A stretch of DNA of 10,391 nt from Candidatus Thorarchaeota archaeon (GTDB lineage Archaea; Asgardarchaeota; Thorarchaeia; Thorarchaeales; Thorarchaeaceae), in contig CP070658.1 in assembly GCA_020355105.1 (NCBI GenBank), positions 281,280-291,670 on the forward strand, read 5' to 3'. Shown here piece after piece: positions 1-5,708 of this stretch (positions are counted from its first letter, which is position 1; each line of letters starts with the position of its first letter). The notes below the pieces were generated by a model, which made no database searches, had not been told where the DNA came from, and was given only the letters and a program-made list of their open reading frames with translations. A program made the position numbers and the translations under genes.

Positions 1-3000
1 ACACCAATGAGGCCGCAGTCCTCGCAGACCAGCATGTTGCTCTTGTCAGATTCATCTAGTAGCCTGCCCTTTAGCAGGATAGCTGCTCCATGACCAATCA
101 GCACGTCCCGTTCCATCTCTCCAAAGCGGAGACCACCCTCTCGGGCACGACCCTCGGTTGGTTGACGAGTCAGAATCTGTACAGGACCCCTAGCTCGGGC
201 ATGAATCTTGTCTGCTACCATGTGATGCAGCTTCTGATAGTAGATAACACCAACAAACACGTTGGCAAGGAGCTTCTCGCCAGTAATTCCAGAGTACATG
301 ACCTCGCGGCCCGTATGCTCGAAGCCGTTTTTCTTTAGTATTTCAAAGAGCTCATCCTCTGTGACTCCACAGAATGGCGATGCATCCTGCTGACTACCTG
401 CCACACACCCAGCCTTTCCAGCAATCATCTCTAGTATCTGACCAATGGTCATCCGGCTGGGGATTGCATGTGGGTTGATTATGAGATCCGGAACAACTCC
501 GTGTTCCGTGAAAGGCACATCTTCCTGTGGAACTAGGTAACCAAGGACTCCTTTTTGACCGTGTCTTGAGGCGTACTTGTCGCCCAGTTCAGGGATACGA
601 AGATCCCGGACTTTGACCTTGACAAGACGGTTACCATCAATAGTTTCCGTCAGAATCACGCTGTCTACTACACCGGACTCACCATGACGCACTGCAACCG
701 ATGTTTCACGACGGTTGGGAGATGTTATCTCGAACTCGGAGTACTCCTCAAGGAATCTTGGTGGAGAGGTCCTCCCGATGAGAACGTCGCCGCCTTGAAC
801 CTCAACCTCAGTTTCTATTACGCCATCCTCGCCAAGGTTTCGATAGGATTCTGATGCTCTGTATCCCCTGACACTGCGGTCAGGAATCTCGAATTTGTCT
901 TCTTGCCCTCCAGGATACTTTCGCTCCTCGCTCTCGTAGACTCTTGCGAAAGTGCTTCTTCCAAGACCTCTCTCAATAGAGGCCTTGTTCATTATGAGGG
1001 CATCTTCAATGTTGTAGCCCTCATAGGAGAGGATAGCAACGATGAAGTTCTGGCCTGCTGGACGTTCCTCGTAGCCTATTGAGTCCATGGCTCGTGTCTT
1101 TACAAGTGGGACCTGTGGATAATGGAAGAAGTGAGATCGTGTATCAGCACGGTATCTGAAGTTTGACGCTGGAACTCCTACTGATTGCTTTGCCATTCCA
1201 GCCATGTAGACGTTACGTGGTGACTGATTCCTCTCTGGGAAAGGAATGAGTGCCGCGGAGATACCAAGGATTGTAGAGGGGACTATCTCCATGTGAGTGG
1301 AATTGGGTCCAATCTCAACAGGATACATTGCGATGAGAGTGTTTTCCTCTTCCTCTGCATCAAGAAACTCCACTATTCCGTTTCTCATGAGATCTATGTA
1401 GCCCCATTCGGCATCCATGACCATCCGCAGATGCTCGTCGGTCAGTCTGCTCTTCCCGTTCTCTACGACGATTGCTGGACGTCTTACTCTGCCAGCATCA
1501 CAGTTGACCTGAACCTCATGGGTGTTCTCGTAGTAGGCAACATTGGTTTCTTGGTCAATCTCACCAGCACGTCGTTTCTGCCTCATAGTCTTGACTAGGA
1601 CTTGAGGTGCAGGATGGATTCCAACAAGCCGACCGTTCAAGAAGACATCTGCCCATTTCTTGCCCCGCTTTCCGCGGATCTTCTCTATTGGCTCGACTTC
1701 CGCCTTTAGAAGAGCCTTCTCGACGGCAGTTTCGTCAGTGCCTACAGAGATGTATGCCATCATAGCGATGTTCTTGACAAGACCGCAGTTGGGGCCTTCA
1801 GGGGTTTCGTTCGGGCATATCTTACCCCAATGAGTAGAATGAAGGTCTCGCGCCTCGAAGTGTGGCTGGGATCGGGAGAGGGGAGAAACCACTCTTCGTA
1901 GATGTGAGAGAGACGAGATGTAGTTTGTGCGATCAAGGAGTTGTGAAACTCCGGCTTTGCCGCCTACCCAATTGCCTGTGGCAAGGGCATGTTTGAGTCT
2001 CTGTGTGATGACGTCTGCTCTGACCGCCGTGCGGATGTTGGGCTTACGGCCCCTTACCGCAGTGCGTTCGAGCTGATACTTTATGTCACGAGTCAGGGAG
2101 TAGAGTGCGACTCTAAACAGGGACATTAGAAGGTCCCCTGACAGTTTGAGCCTCTTGTTGGCGTAGTGGTCCTTGTCGTCCGCCTGTCTTTTTATCAGAA
2201 CAAGCTCCAGTAGGCGCTCTACCATCTGTCCCAGATAGTATGCCTTCTGAAGACGGTGTTTGTCTTCAGTTCCGATGTGAGGAAGTAGATAGCGGTCAAG
2301 GACTTTCTCGGCACGAGCTAGACGATATTCTTTGGTCTGACCCACCGCCACTCGCTTTCCAATGAAATCCAGCGCATTGTTTCTCGTTGAACTGTCCTCA
2401 TCCTCTTGAAGTACATTGATTGGCGCGGACTGCTCGATTGTGACAATCAGTTCATTTCTAATCTCGTCATCATCAGATATGACATCGACAATCTCACGAT
2501 CAGACTCTAGACCCAGTGCCTTTAACAGAATAGCCAGGGGTATCTTGCCGGGAACCGATGGGAATGATACTCGTAGCTCACCAGTTCTCTTTCTCTCTAT
2601 GGTGACTGGGGCTCGAAAACCGCGAGATGTTGAGAAGACTTTGGCTATGTGTGTATAGCTAGAGCTCTTGCTGGCCTCTTCGATTAGAATCCTATTGGGC
2701 GCCAAATCCTCTTGCGTGACAAGCACGCGTTCGGACCCATTGATTATGAAATAGCCACCAGGATCCTTGGGATCCTCGCCATGCTTTATGAGCTCCTCAT
2801 CTGACATGTTGTGAAGAAGGCATTTCTCGCTCCGAAGCATGATAGGCATATCACCTATGTATATTCTCAGAGTTTCCATGCGTGTAGAAATGGATCCCTC
2901 CTTTCGCACAGGTGTCATGTCAAGGTAGAGCTTGCTTGCATACGTCAGGTTTCTAATCCTCGCCTCATTGGGATATAACGGATGCTCACTTCCGTCAGCC

Positions 3001-3218
3001 TCTCTCACCGAGGGCGCCTCAACCGTGATATCTCCGAGTTCCACGTGGTATCCCTCGACCTTCGGATTGAGTTTCGCCACGCTATCGACCACTTCCTGAA
3101 GCTCCTCCCGAATGAAACGGTTGAATGAGTCCAAATGCTGGCCTACTAGGCCATAATGGTCGAAAAAGGCCTCAATGACAGGCCAATACTTTCCCGTGTC
3201 CGTAGAGTCCGTAGCCAT
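1..3218 (-). CDS. rpoB: DNA-directed RNA polymerase subunit B (RpoB), C-terminus cut by window
   Basis: This is the second-largest catalytic subunit of archaeal RNA polymerase. Reading from the ATG at 3218 gives 1072 uninterrupted residues running off the left edge; archaeal unsplit B subunits are usually about 1100-1200 residues, so only a short C-terminal part is missing. Visible family motifs, in order, are ETPEGPNCGL (about 471-480), SYEGYNIEDALI (about 731-742), GDKYASRHGQKG (about 879-890), NPHAIPSRMTIGQ, GGLRFGEMERD, and the first CxxC (C1065, C1068) of the C-terminal zinc ribbon. The gene is a single B, not the split B''/B' form of many methanogens and haloarchaea, and it has no intein. 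The start is fixed by an in-frame TAG five codons upstream (3234-3236), and GGTG sits about 8 bases before the ATG. Archaeal rpoB often follows rpoH; here the upstream neighbour is a tRNA gene and no rpoH is seen. Identification is certain. Confidence 0.98.
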   Translation of the reverse strand, partial: MATDSTDTGKYWPVIEAFFDHYGLVGQHLDSFNRFIREELQEVVDSVAKLNPKVEGYHVELGDITVEAPSVREADGSEHPLYPNEARIRNLTYASKLYLDMTPVRKEGSISTRMETLRIYIGDMPIMLRSEKCLLHNMSDEELIKHGEDPKDPGGYFIINGSERVLVTQEDLAPNRILIEEASKSSSYTHIAKVFSTSRGFRAPVTIERKRTGELRVSFPSVPGKIPLAILLKALGLESDREIVDVISDDDEIRNELIVTIEQSAPINVLQEDEDSSTRNNALDFIGKRVAVGQTKEYRLARAEKVLDRYLLPHIGTEDKHRLQKAYYLGQMVERLLELVLIKRQADDKDHYANKRLKLSGDLLMSLFRVALYSLTRDIKYQLERTAVRGRKPNIRTAVRADVITQRLKHALATGNWVGGKAGVSQLLDRTNYISSLSHLRRVVSPLSRSQPHFEARDLHSTHWGKICPNETPEGPNCGLVKNIAMMAYISVGTDETAVEKALLKAEVEPIEKIRGKRGKKWADVFLNGRLVGIHPAPQVLVKTMRQKRRAGEIDQETNVAYYENTHEVQVNCDAGRVRRPAIVVENGKSRLTDEHLRMVMDAEWGYIDLMRNGIVEFLDAEEEENTLIAMYPVEIGPNSTHMEIVPSTILGISAALIPFPERNQSPRNVYMAGMAKQSVGVPASNFRYRADTRSHFFHYPQVPLVKTRAMDSIGYEERPAGQNFIVAILSYEGYNIEDALIMNKASIERGLGRSTFARVYESEERKYPGGQEDKFEIPDRSVRGYRASESYRNLGEDGVIETEVEVQGGDVLIGRTSPPRFLEEYSEFEITSPNRRETSVAVRHGESGVVDSVILTETIDGNRLVKVKVRDLRIPELGDKYASRHGQKGVLGYLVPQEDVPFTEHGVVPDLIINPHAIPSRMTIGQILEMIAGKAGCVAGSQQDASPFCGVTEDELFEILKKNGFEHTGREVMYSGITGEKLLANVFVGVIYYQKLHHMVADKIHARARGPVQILTRQPTEGRAREGGLRFGEMERDVLIGHGAAILLKGRLLDESDKSNMLVCEDCGLIG

Positions 3219-3340
3219 ATTGCAACACCATGACTATGTGGGACGGGGGAACTACTGCTAGCATACGCTTCCCTAAGCATGAACCCAGAAATCCGAGCTC
3301 ACCCATTTGCCGCAATAGCCGCCCCGTGTTTCTTGCTCAA

Positions 3341-3348
3341 GTTATAGA
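3341..3348 (-). promoter_or_regulatory. Possible TATA box for rpoB
   Basis: On the minus strand this reads TCTATAAC, a TATA-like element in the 156-base gap between the tRNA-Lys 3' end and the rpoB start. Transcription would begin about 25 bases downstream and give an mRNA leader of roughly 100 bases. Co-transcription with the upstream tRNA is an alternative. The support is only a short motif in a suitable place. Confidence 0.3.
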
Positions 3349-3374
3349 CGCACTCCGCCCCTCCACAGGGAATG

Positions 3375-3483
3375 TGGCGGGCTCGGCGGGATTTGAACCC
3401 GCGGCCCTTCCCCGAAACAAGAGAAGACTCTCTTGTTCTTCAGGTTAAAAGCCTGCTGCGCTACCTAGCTGCGCCACGAGCCC
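3375..3483 (-). tRNA. tRNA-Lys(UUU) with a hairpin insert, CCA encoded
   Basis: The minus strand folds as a tRNA. The acceptor stem GGGCTCG (3483-3477) pairs with CGAGCCC (3385-3379). The D stem is GCGC/GCGC, and the anticodon loop CTTTTAA has TTT at 3449-3447. The T arm GCGGG-TTCAAAT-CCCGC spans 3402-3386. The discriminator is G (3378) and CCA is encoded (3377-3375). Between the 3' anticodon strand CCTG (3444-3441) and the T stem there are 38 bases where about 5-7 are expected, so an intron-like insert is present (listed separately). It is not a class II tRNA: the D arm is of class I type and the anticodon is Lys. If the best-fitting intron is removed, about 76 bases remain, with an unusually long variable loop and a G27-A43 mismatch. 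The tRNA identity is secure; the exact mature form is not. Confidence 0.9.
3409..3438 (-). other. Probable noncanonical BHB intron in tRNA-Lys (boundaries uncertain)
   Basis: The insert contains a 9-bp hairpin, AACAAGAGA (3437-3429) with TCTCTTGTT (3424-3416), around a 4-base loop. The best BHB fit pairs CCTG (3444-3441) with CGGG (3414-3411), with 3-base bulges AAG (3440-3438) and GAA (3410-3408). Cutting after the second base of each bulge, as in the tRNA-Asp introns of this window, gives a 30-base intron after position 44. This fit leaves one unpaired T (3415) inside the stem and a 7-base variable loop, so the ends may shift by one or two bases. Its size matches the 29-30 base introns of tRNA-Asp. 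Confidence 0.6.
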
Positions 3484-3511
3484 TTACCTGTACAGACCAA
3501 GCATAATGCAT

Positions 3512-3519
3512 GATATATT
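3512..3519 (-). promoter_or_regulatory. TATA box of tRNA-Lys
   Basis: The minus strand reads AATATATC, 29-36 bases upstream of the first tRNA base (3483). The tRNA-Asp gene of this window has a TATA-like element at almost the same distance (30-37 bases), which supports both calls. Confidence 0.5.
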
Positions 3520-3859
3520 GTGATGCTGTTCAAGACTAGGACTTGTAGACAGCATGATGCGTGGTCATACTAGAGCGGGAAGCGGTCTGCCTGAGCTGTC
3601 CGGACGGGTTTGTGTAGCAATAAAAGCCTTTCCATAAAACGAAAGATGGAGTATCATCTACTCTAGCTTGGGTGAGCTGAACATTATAGTGCTCTTCACG
3701 GTAAAAAGCATTGCGCTGGAATGATTCTCATTCCCTGTTTGTCCTTAGACCGCTAGATTCTTCTCTTTGAGCAAAGAAAACAGTCGTGCTATCTGGCATC
3801 TCTCGGGCGTATTTAGGGACCTCCAGAATCTACACTTGCTTATTATGTCAAAGAAGAGT
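3520..3859. other. Gene-free stretch between tRNA-Lys and the BPL_N-like gene
   Basis: I see no convincing coding frame, tRNA or repeat here. There are short A/T runs and a weak small hairpin near 3647-3662 (AGATG/CATCT), but no clear terminator and no conserved RNA. The stretch separates two minus-strand units. It probably holds the 3' untranslated end of the BPL_N-like gene and upstream sequence for tRNA-Lys. Confidence 0.5.
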
Positions 3860-4648
3860 CTATTCTGAAGCTTGCACAAGCCATAATGATACCTTCAAGA
3901 GAAGATTCCACTCAGAGTCCGGATCGTTGTGATAGTCAAACTGGTCAATCCCATCAAGCACACCATTCTCCTCATATTCGGGGTGTGGATGTGAGAGGAA
4001 AACAGTACCGTTTCCAAATTTAAACGCAATCATAGCAGGTTCATTGTTTTGTGTATAGAGTATGATTGGAATCACTGTTGACATATATGTTGCATTACTT
4101 GAGTAAAAATAGCCGGAGTTCCAGTATAGAATTTCATACGTTGAAGGCTCATTAGAAAGGTCTGGACCTGTCGAATTTGTGTTTACAATCATTGGGATTA
4201 CCTTTGTTTCCGAACCATTCACAGCACCGCTTGCATGACCGTTGAAGAGGCCAAGATAGTTGGTAGTCCCGAATACCGAACCTCCACAAATGCCAAAGTA
4301 GGATCCTCCTCCTGCAATGAAGTCTATGACTGCATTCCTGCCTATGGTTCCAAGGTAGGTATGATAATCAAAGGGCGAGCCACCGGGAAAGACAATAATG
4401 TCATATCCATCAAGCACACCCTGTTGAATCTCAGTTGAATTCACATAGTTAGCTTCTGCATGCATCCAACGAAACATGTTTAGCAATGCTGTGGAACCGG
4501 ATGACATAGCACCTCTACCATTATAGACAGCTACGCGGACTCCTTCCATTCCTGTCGGATATGCGAGTACAAGGGTTAGAGATCCGATAGCAAAAAGAGC
4601 CACAATTAGTACGACAGCGCCTTTTTTCTTTGAAGATTCCATTGTCAT
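3860..4648 (-). CDS. Exported or membrane-anchored BPL_N / class I glutamine-amidotransferase-like protein
   Basis: The 262-residue protein has a basic start, a hydrophobic segment at about residues 11-30 (signal peptide or N-terminal anchor), and then one globular domain presumably outside the membrane. The domain resembles the N-terminal domain of biotin-protein ligases (BPL_N), a member of the class I glutamine amidotransferase-like fold. Its features are VAVYNGRGA near residue 39, DIIVFPGGSPFDY at about 83-95, FIAGGGSYFGICGGS at about 110-124 with a nucleophile-elbow Cys at 121, and a late HPHPE (220-224) that could supply His and Glu of a triad. No ligase domain is present. Several NxS/T sequons fit an archaeal surface protein. 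The likely start is the ATG at 4648; a second ATG at 4642 is equally possible. It is divergent from the thioesterase gene. The fold is fairly sure; the substrate is unknown. Confidence 0.8.
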   Translation of the reverse strand: MTMESSKKKGAVVLIVALFAIGSLTLVLAYPTGMEGVRVAVYNGRGAMSSGSTALLNMFRWMHAEANYVNSTEIQQGVLDGYDIIVFPGGSPFDYHTYLGTIGRNAVIDFIAGGGSYFGICGGSVFGTTNYLGLFNGHASGAVNGSETKVIPMIVNTNSTGPDLSNEPSTYEILYWNSGYFYSSNATYMSTVIPIILYTQNNEPAMIAFKFGNGTVFLSHPHPEYEENGVLDGIDQFDYHNDPDSEWNLLLKVSLWLVQASE

Positions 4649-4731
4649 TTCAAATGGCCTCGTCTAACCAGCTACACCTTTCATCCATCGATGATAAGAT
4701 GGATACTCAAGATTTCATCATCAATAATCCG

Positions 4732-4739
4732 TTATAATA
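4732..4739 (+). promoter_or_regulatory. TATA-like box between divergent genes (thioesterase side)
   Basis: TTATAATA sits in the 172-base gap between the divergent BPL_N-like gene and the thioesterase. On the plus strand it would place a transcription start near 4760-4765, exactly where the tRNA-derived fragment begins, so that fragment would form the 5' end of the thioesterase mRNA. The sequence is nearly symmetrical and might also serve the minus-strand gene, though it lies rather far (about 85 bases) from that start. Confidence 0.4.
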
Positions 4740-4760
4740 TGACAATGTTTAACGCAATAT

Positions 4761-4796
4761 TAGCAAGGTCTAGCATTCAAGAACGCCACTCTTGAA
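4761..4796 (+). pseudogene. tRNA-Asp-derived fragment (D loop and anticodon arm)
   Basis: Bases 4761-4782 match the D-loop-to-anticodon-stem part of the tRNA-Asp gene at 19 of 22 positions. The match then continues into a spliced-looking anticodon arm: stem TTCAAGA (4776-4782), 7-base loop ACGCCAC, stem TCTTGAA (4790-4796). The loop carries GCC where tRNA-Asp has GTC, and position 33 is C instead of the invariant U, so it could not act as a normal tRNA. No acceptor stem or T arm is present. Bases 4768-4795 match 6835-6862 at 26 of 28 positions. It lies just before the thioesterase start and probably within its mRNA leader. Confidence 0.8.
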
Positions 4797-4820
4797 ACAG
4801 TGAAATCAGAAGTGCTGGAT

Positions 4821-5243
4821 ATGAAGTCATTAGATGATTTTAACATTAAAGTTGAAATTCCCGTTGCTTGGGGAGATATGGACTCTTTCAAACATGTGAA
4901 CAACACTAGAGTCTTCAGATACTTTGAAACTGCACGTATCAAGTATTTTGAGAGAATTGGGTTCATTAAAACCATGGAGAAGGATTCTATAGGTCCAATT
5001 TTGGCTAGCACCTCTGCTAAATTCATTAAACCCCTGTTTTATCCTGATACAGTAACTGTGGGTACCCGTGTGACCACTGTTGAACCAACCCAGTTCATTA
5101 TGGAATATATTGCCGAGAGCAAGTCAAAGGGGATTGCTGCACTTGGCGAATCTAAAATGGTAGTGTATGATTACAAGTCTTCAAAGAGAATAACTCTTCC
5201 TGATATTGTCAGAAACAAGATCAAAGAGGTTGATTCTATTTAG
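4821..5243 (+). CDS. Hotdog-fold acyl-CoA thioesterase (4HBT / FadM-YbgC type)
   Basis: This is a cytoplasmic thioesterase of the 4-hydroxybenzoyl-CoA thioesterase superfamily, which hydrolyses acyl-CoA thioesters to free acid and CoA. The 140-residue length is normal for one hotdog domain. The signature lies near the N-terminus: WGDMDSFKHVNN at residues 17-28, with D21 at the usual catalytic Asp position and HVNN typical of the FadM-like branch, followed by RYFETAR on the long central helix. The C-terminal half (about 70-130) supplies the beta strands. I chose the ATG at 4821 because the family motif then begins about 16 residues in, as usual. An in-frame GTG at 4800 would add seven residues and start right after the tRNA fragment. 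Neither has a strong ribosome binding site. The family is secure; the acyl substrate cannot be told. Confidence 0.85.
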   Translation: MKSLDDFNIKVEIPVAWGDMDSFKHVNNTRVFRYFETARIKYFERIGFIKTMEKDSIGPILASTSAKFIKPLFYPDTVTVGTRVTTVEPTQFIMEYIAESKSKGIAALGESKMVVYDYKSSKRITLPDIVRNKIKEVDSI

Positions 5244-5305
5244 CATTCATCTTTCTTACAGTGAGTAACTAGAACGAGAAGATGGCGCCCCCGCCGGGAC
5301 TTGAA

Positions 5306-5335
5306 TTCCCGCAGTCATGAAGTTTTCATGACTGT
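5306..5335 (-). other. tRNA-Asp intron 3 (position 53/54, T-loop edge)
   Basis: This is a 30-base intron with a strict 3-4-3 BHB. CCCG (5341-5338) pairs with CGGG (5311-5308). The bulges are GG|A (5337-5335) and AA|T (5307-5305). The inner stem has 10 perfect bp, CAGTCATGAA with TTCATGACTG, around a 3-base loop. Removal joins CCGGG to TTCAAGT and rebuilds a perfect T arm. Confidence 0.93.
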
Positions 5336-5344
5336 CCCGGGTCT

Positions 5345-5374
5345 GTCCCCATTTCTCTCTGAATGAGAGAAACT
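5345..5374 (-). other. tRNA-Asp intron 2 (position 43/44, variable loop)
   Basis: This is a 30-base intron. The 4-bp helix is CTCT (5380-5377) with GGGG (5350-5347), including two U-G pairs. The bulges are TG|A (5376-5374) and AC|A (5346-5344). The inner stem has 9 bp, GTTTCTCTC with GAGAGAAAT, around a 5-base loop. Splicing with the same cut rule gives TCTTG followed by AGAC, a 4-base variable loop like that of other archaeal tRNA-Asp. The outer exon helix is weak, so this is a relaxed motif. The H1 strand includes C38 and the anticodon stem, which may impose an order on the three cuts. Confidence 0.85.
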
Positions 5375-5380
5375 CAAGAG

Positions 5381-5409
5381 GTCCGTTCCATCGGTCAACC
5401 CGACTGGAT
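5381..5409 (-). other. tRNA-Asp intron 1 (position 37/38, canonical site)
   Basis: This is a 29-base intron with a full BHB motif. Exon bases CTGT (5415-5412) pair with intron bases ACGG (5386-5383). The bulges are CA|A (5411-5409) and AC|C (5382-5380), and the inner stem is TCCA/TGGA topped by TCGG/CCGA around a 5-base loop. Cutting after the second base of each bulge leaves A37 joined to C38 and restores the anticodon arm. Confidence 0.93.
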
Positions 5410-5478
5410 TGACAGTCTTGAATGCTAGACCGGACTACACTACAGGGGCACCGGTTCGAGTGGAGCAAAATCGATTTT

Positions 5479-5486
5479 CTATTAAA
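5479..5486 (-). promoter_or_regulatory. TATA box of tRNA-Asp
   Basis: The minus strand reads TTTAATAG, 30-37 bases upstream of the first tRNA base (5449). This is nearly the same spacing as at the tRNA-Lys gene, and it suits an archaeal TATA box with a start a few bases before the tRNA. Confidence 0.5.
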
Positions 5487-5620
5487 CTAATCGGTTGGTA
5501 ACATCTGTTTTCGTTGATGAAATTAAGACATCTAGATATTGCATTCTTTAAAACAATCTTCAATCTTGTACAACTGAGACCTGAGTTTTACCATTCTTGT
5601 TTCCAGTGTGCCCCCGAGAA

Positions 5621-5637
5621 GACCGATAATATCGGTC
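5621..5637. promoter_or_regulatory. 17-bp palindrome upstream of the PLP enzyme, possible operator
   Basis: GACCGATA and TATCGGTC form an 8-bp perfect inverted repeat around a single central base. It stands directly before the duplicated TATA-like repeats and about 70-85 bases upstream of the start codon of the PLP enzyme. A dimeric activator or repressor site is plausible. It could instead be a transcript-end hairpin, but no T tract follows on either strand. Confidence 0.45.
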
Positions 5638-5638
5638 C

Positions 5639-5682
5639 TATATCTAAGGGCGAATTCACATATATCTAAGGGCGAATTCACA
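5639..5682 (+). repeat. Perfect 22-bp tandem duplication carrying a TATA-like element
   Basis: Two identical 22-bp units (5639-5660 and 5661-5682) lie head to tail. Each begins TATATCTAAGGG and ends GAATTCACA. The second unit's TATATCT (5661-5667) would place transcription start near 5688-5692, leaving about 18 bases of leader containing the GGTGA ribosome binding site (5698-5702) of the PLP enzyme gene. The first unit could act as a second promoter 22 bp upstream or as a regulator site. Exact identity of the units suggests a recent duplication. Confidence 0.85.
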
Positions 5683-5708
5683 TTCCTGCACACGCAAGGT
5701 GAGTGTCG

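Larger units (their letters stand above)
5283..5449 (-). tRNA. tRNA-Asp(GUC) interrupted by three BHB introns, CCA encoded
   Basis: The minus strand yields a complete tRNA-Asp once three inserts are removed. The acceptor stem GCCCCTG (5449-5443) pairs with CGGGGGC (5293-5287). D-stem pairs are G-U, U-A, G-C and U-G. The anticodon stem CAAGA (5420-5416) pairs with TCTTG (5379-5375), and the loop is C-T-GTC-A-C with the anticodon at 5413-5411. The variable loop is AGAC (5344-5341). The T stem CCGGG (5340-5336) pairs with CCCGG (5298-5294), and the T loop TTCAAGT spans 5305-5299. The discriminator is G (5286) and CCA is encoded at 5285-5283. Exons are 5449-5410, 5380-5375, 5344-5336 and 5305-5286, 75 bases in all before CCA. 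Multi-intron tRNA genes are known chiefly from Thermoproteales. All three introns must be cut by the tRNA splicing endonuclease for the RNA to fold. Confidence 0.95.

Noticed and set aside
90..2658. Plus-strand open frames of 80-101 codons inside rpoB (90-338, 1293-1598, 2416-2658)
   Set aside because: They lie antisense to the strongly conserved rpoB reading frame, have no family features or ribosome binding sites, and are expected by chance.
3375..3483. Class II tRNA (Leu or Ser) with a long variable arm
   Set aside because: The anticodon is TTT in a normal CTTTTAA loop and the D arm is of class I type; the hairpin has the size and BHB-like flanks of an intron.
4761..4796. Functional tRNA-Gly(GCC)
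   Set aside because: Position 33 is C, and there is no acceptor stem, T arm or paired D stem, so only the anticodon arm remains.
5256..5468. Minus-strand open frame of 70 codons
   Set aside because: It runs through the three-intron tRNA-Asp gene, whose paired stems explain the sequence completely.
5515..5577. Possible C/D box guide RNA (TGATGA at about 5516, CTGA at about 5573)
   Set aside because: There is no terminal stem and no internal D'/C' pair, and the boxes are short enough to arise by chance.
5639..5682. Start of a CRISPR array
   Set aside because: The two 22-bp units are directly abutting with no spacers, and no cas genes are nearby.
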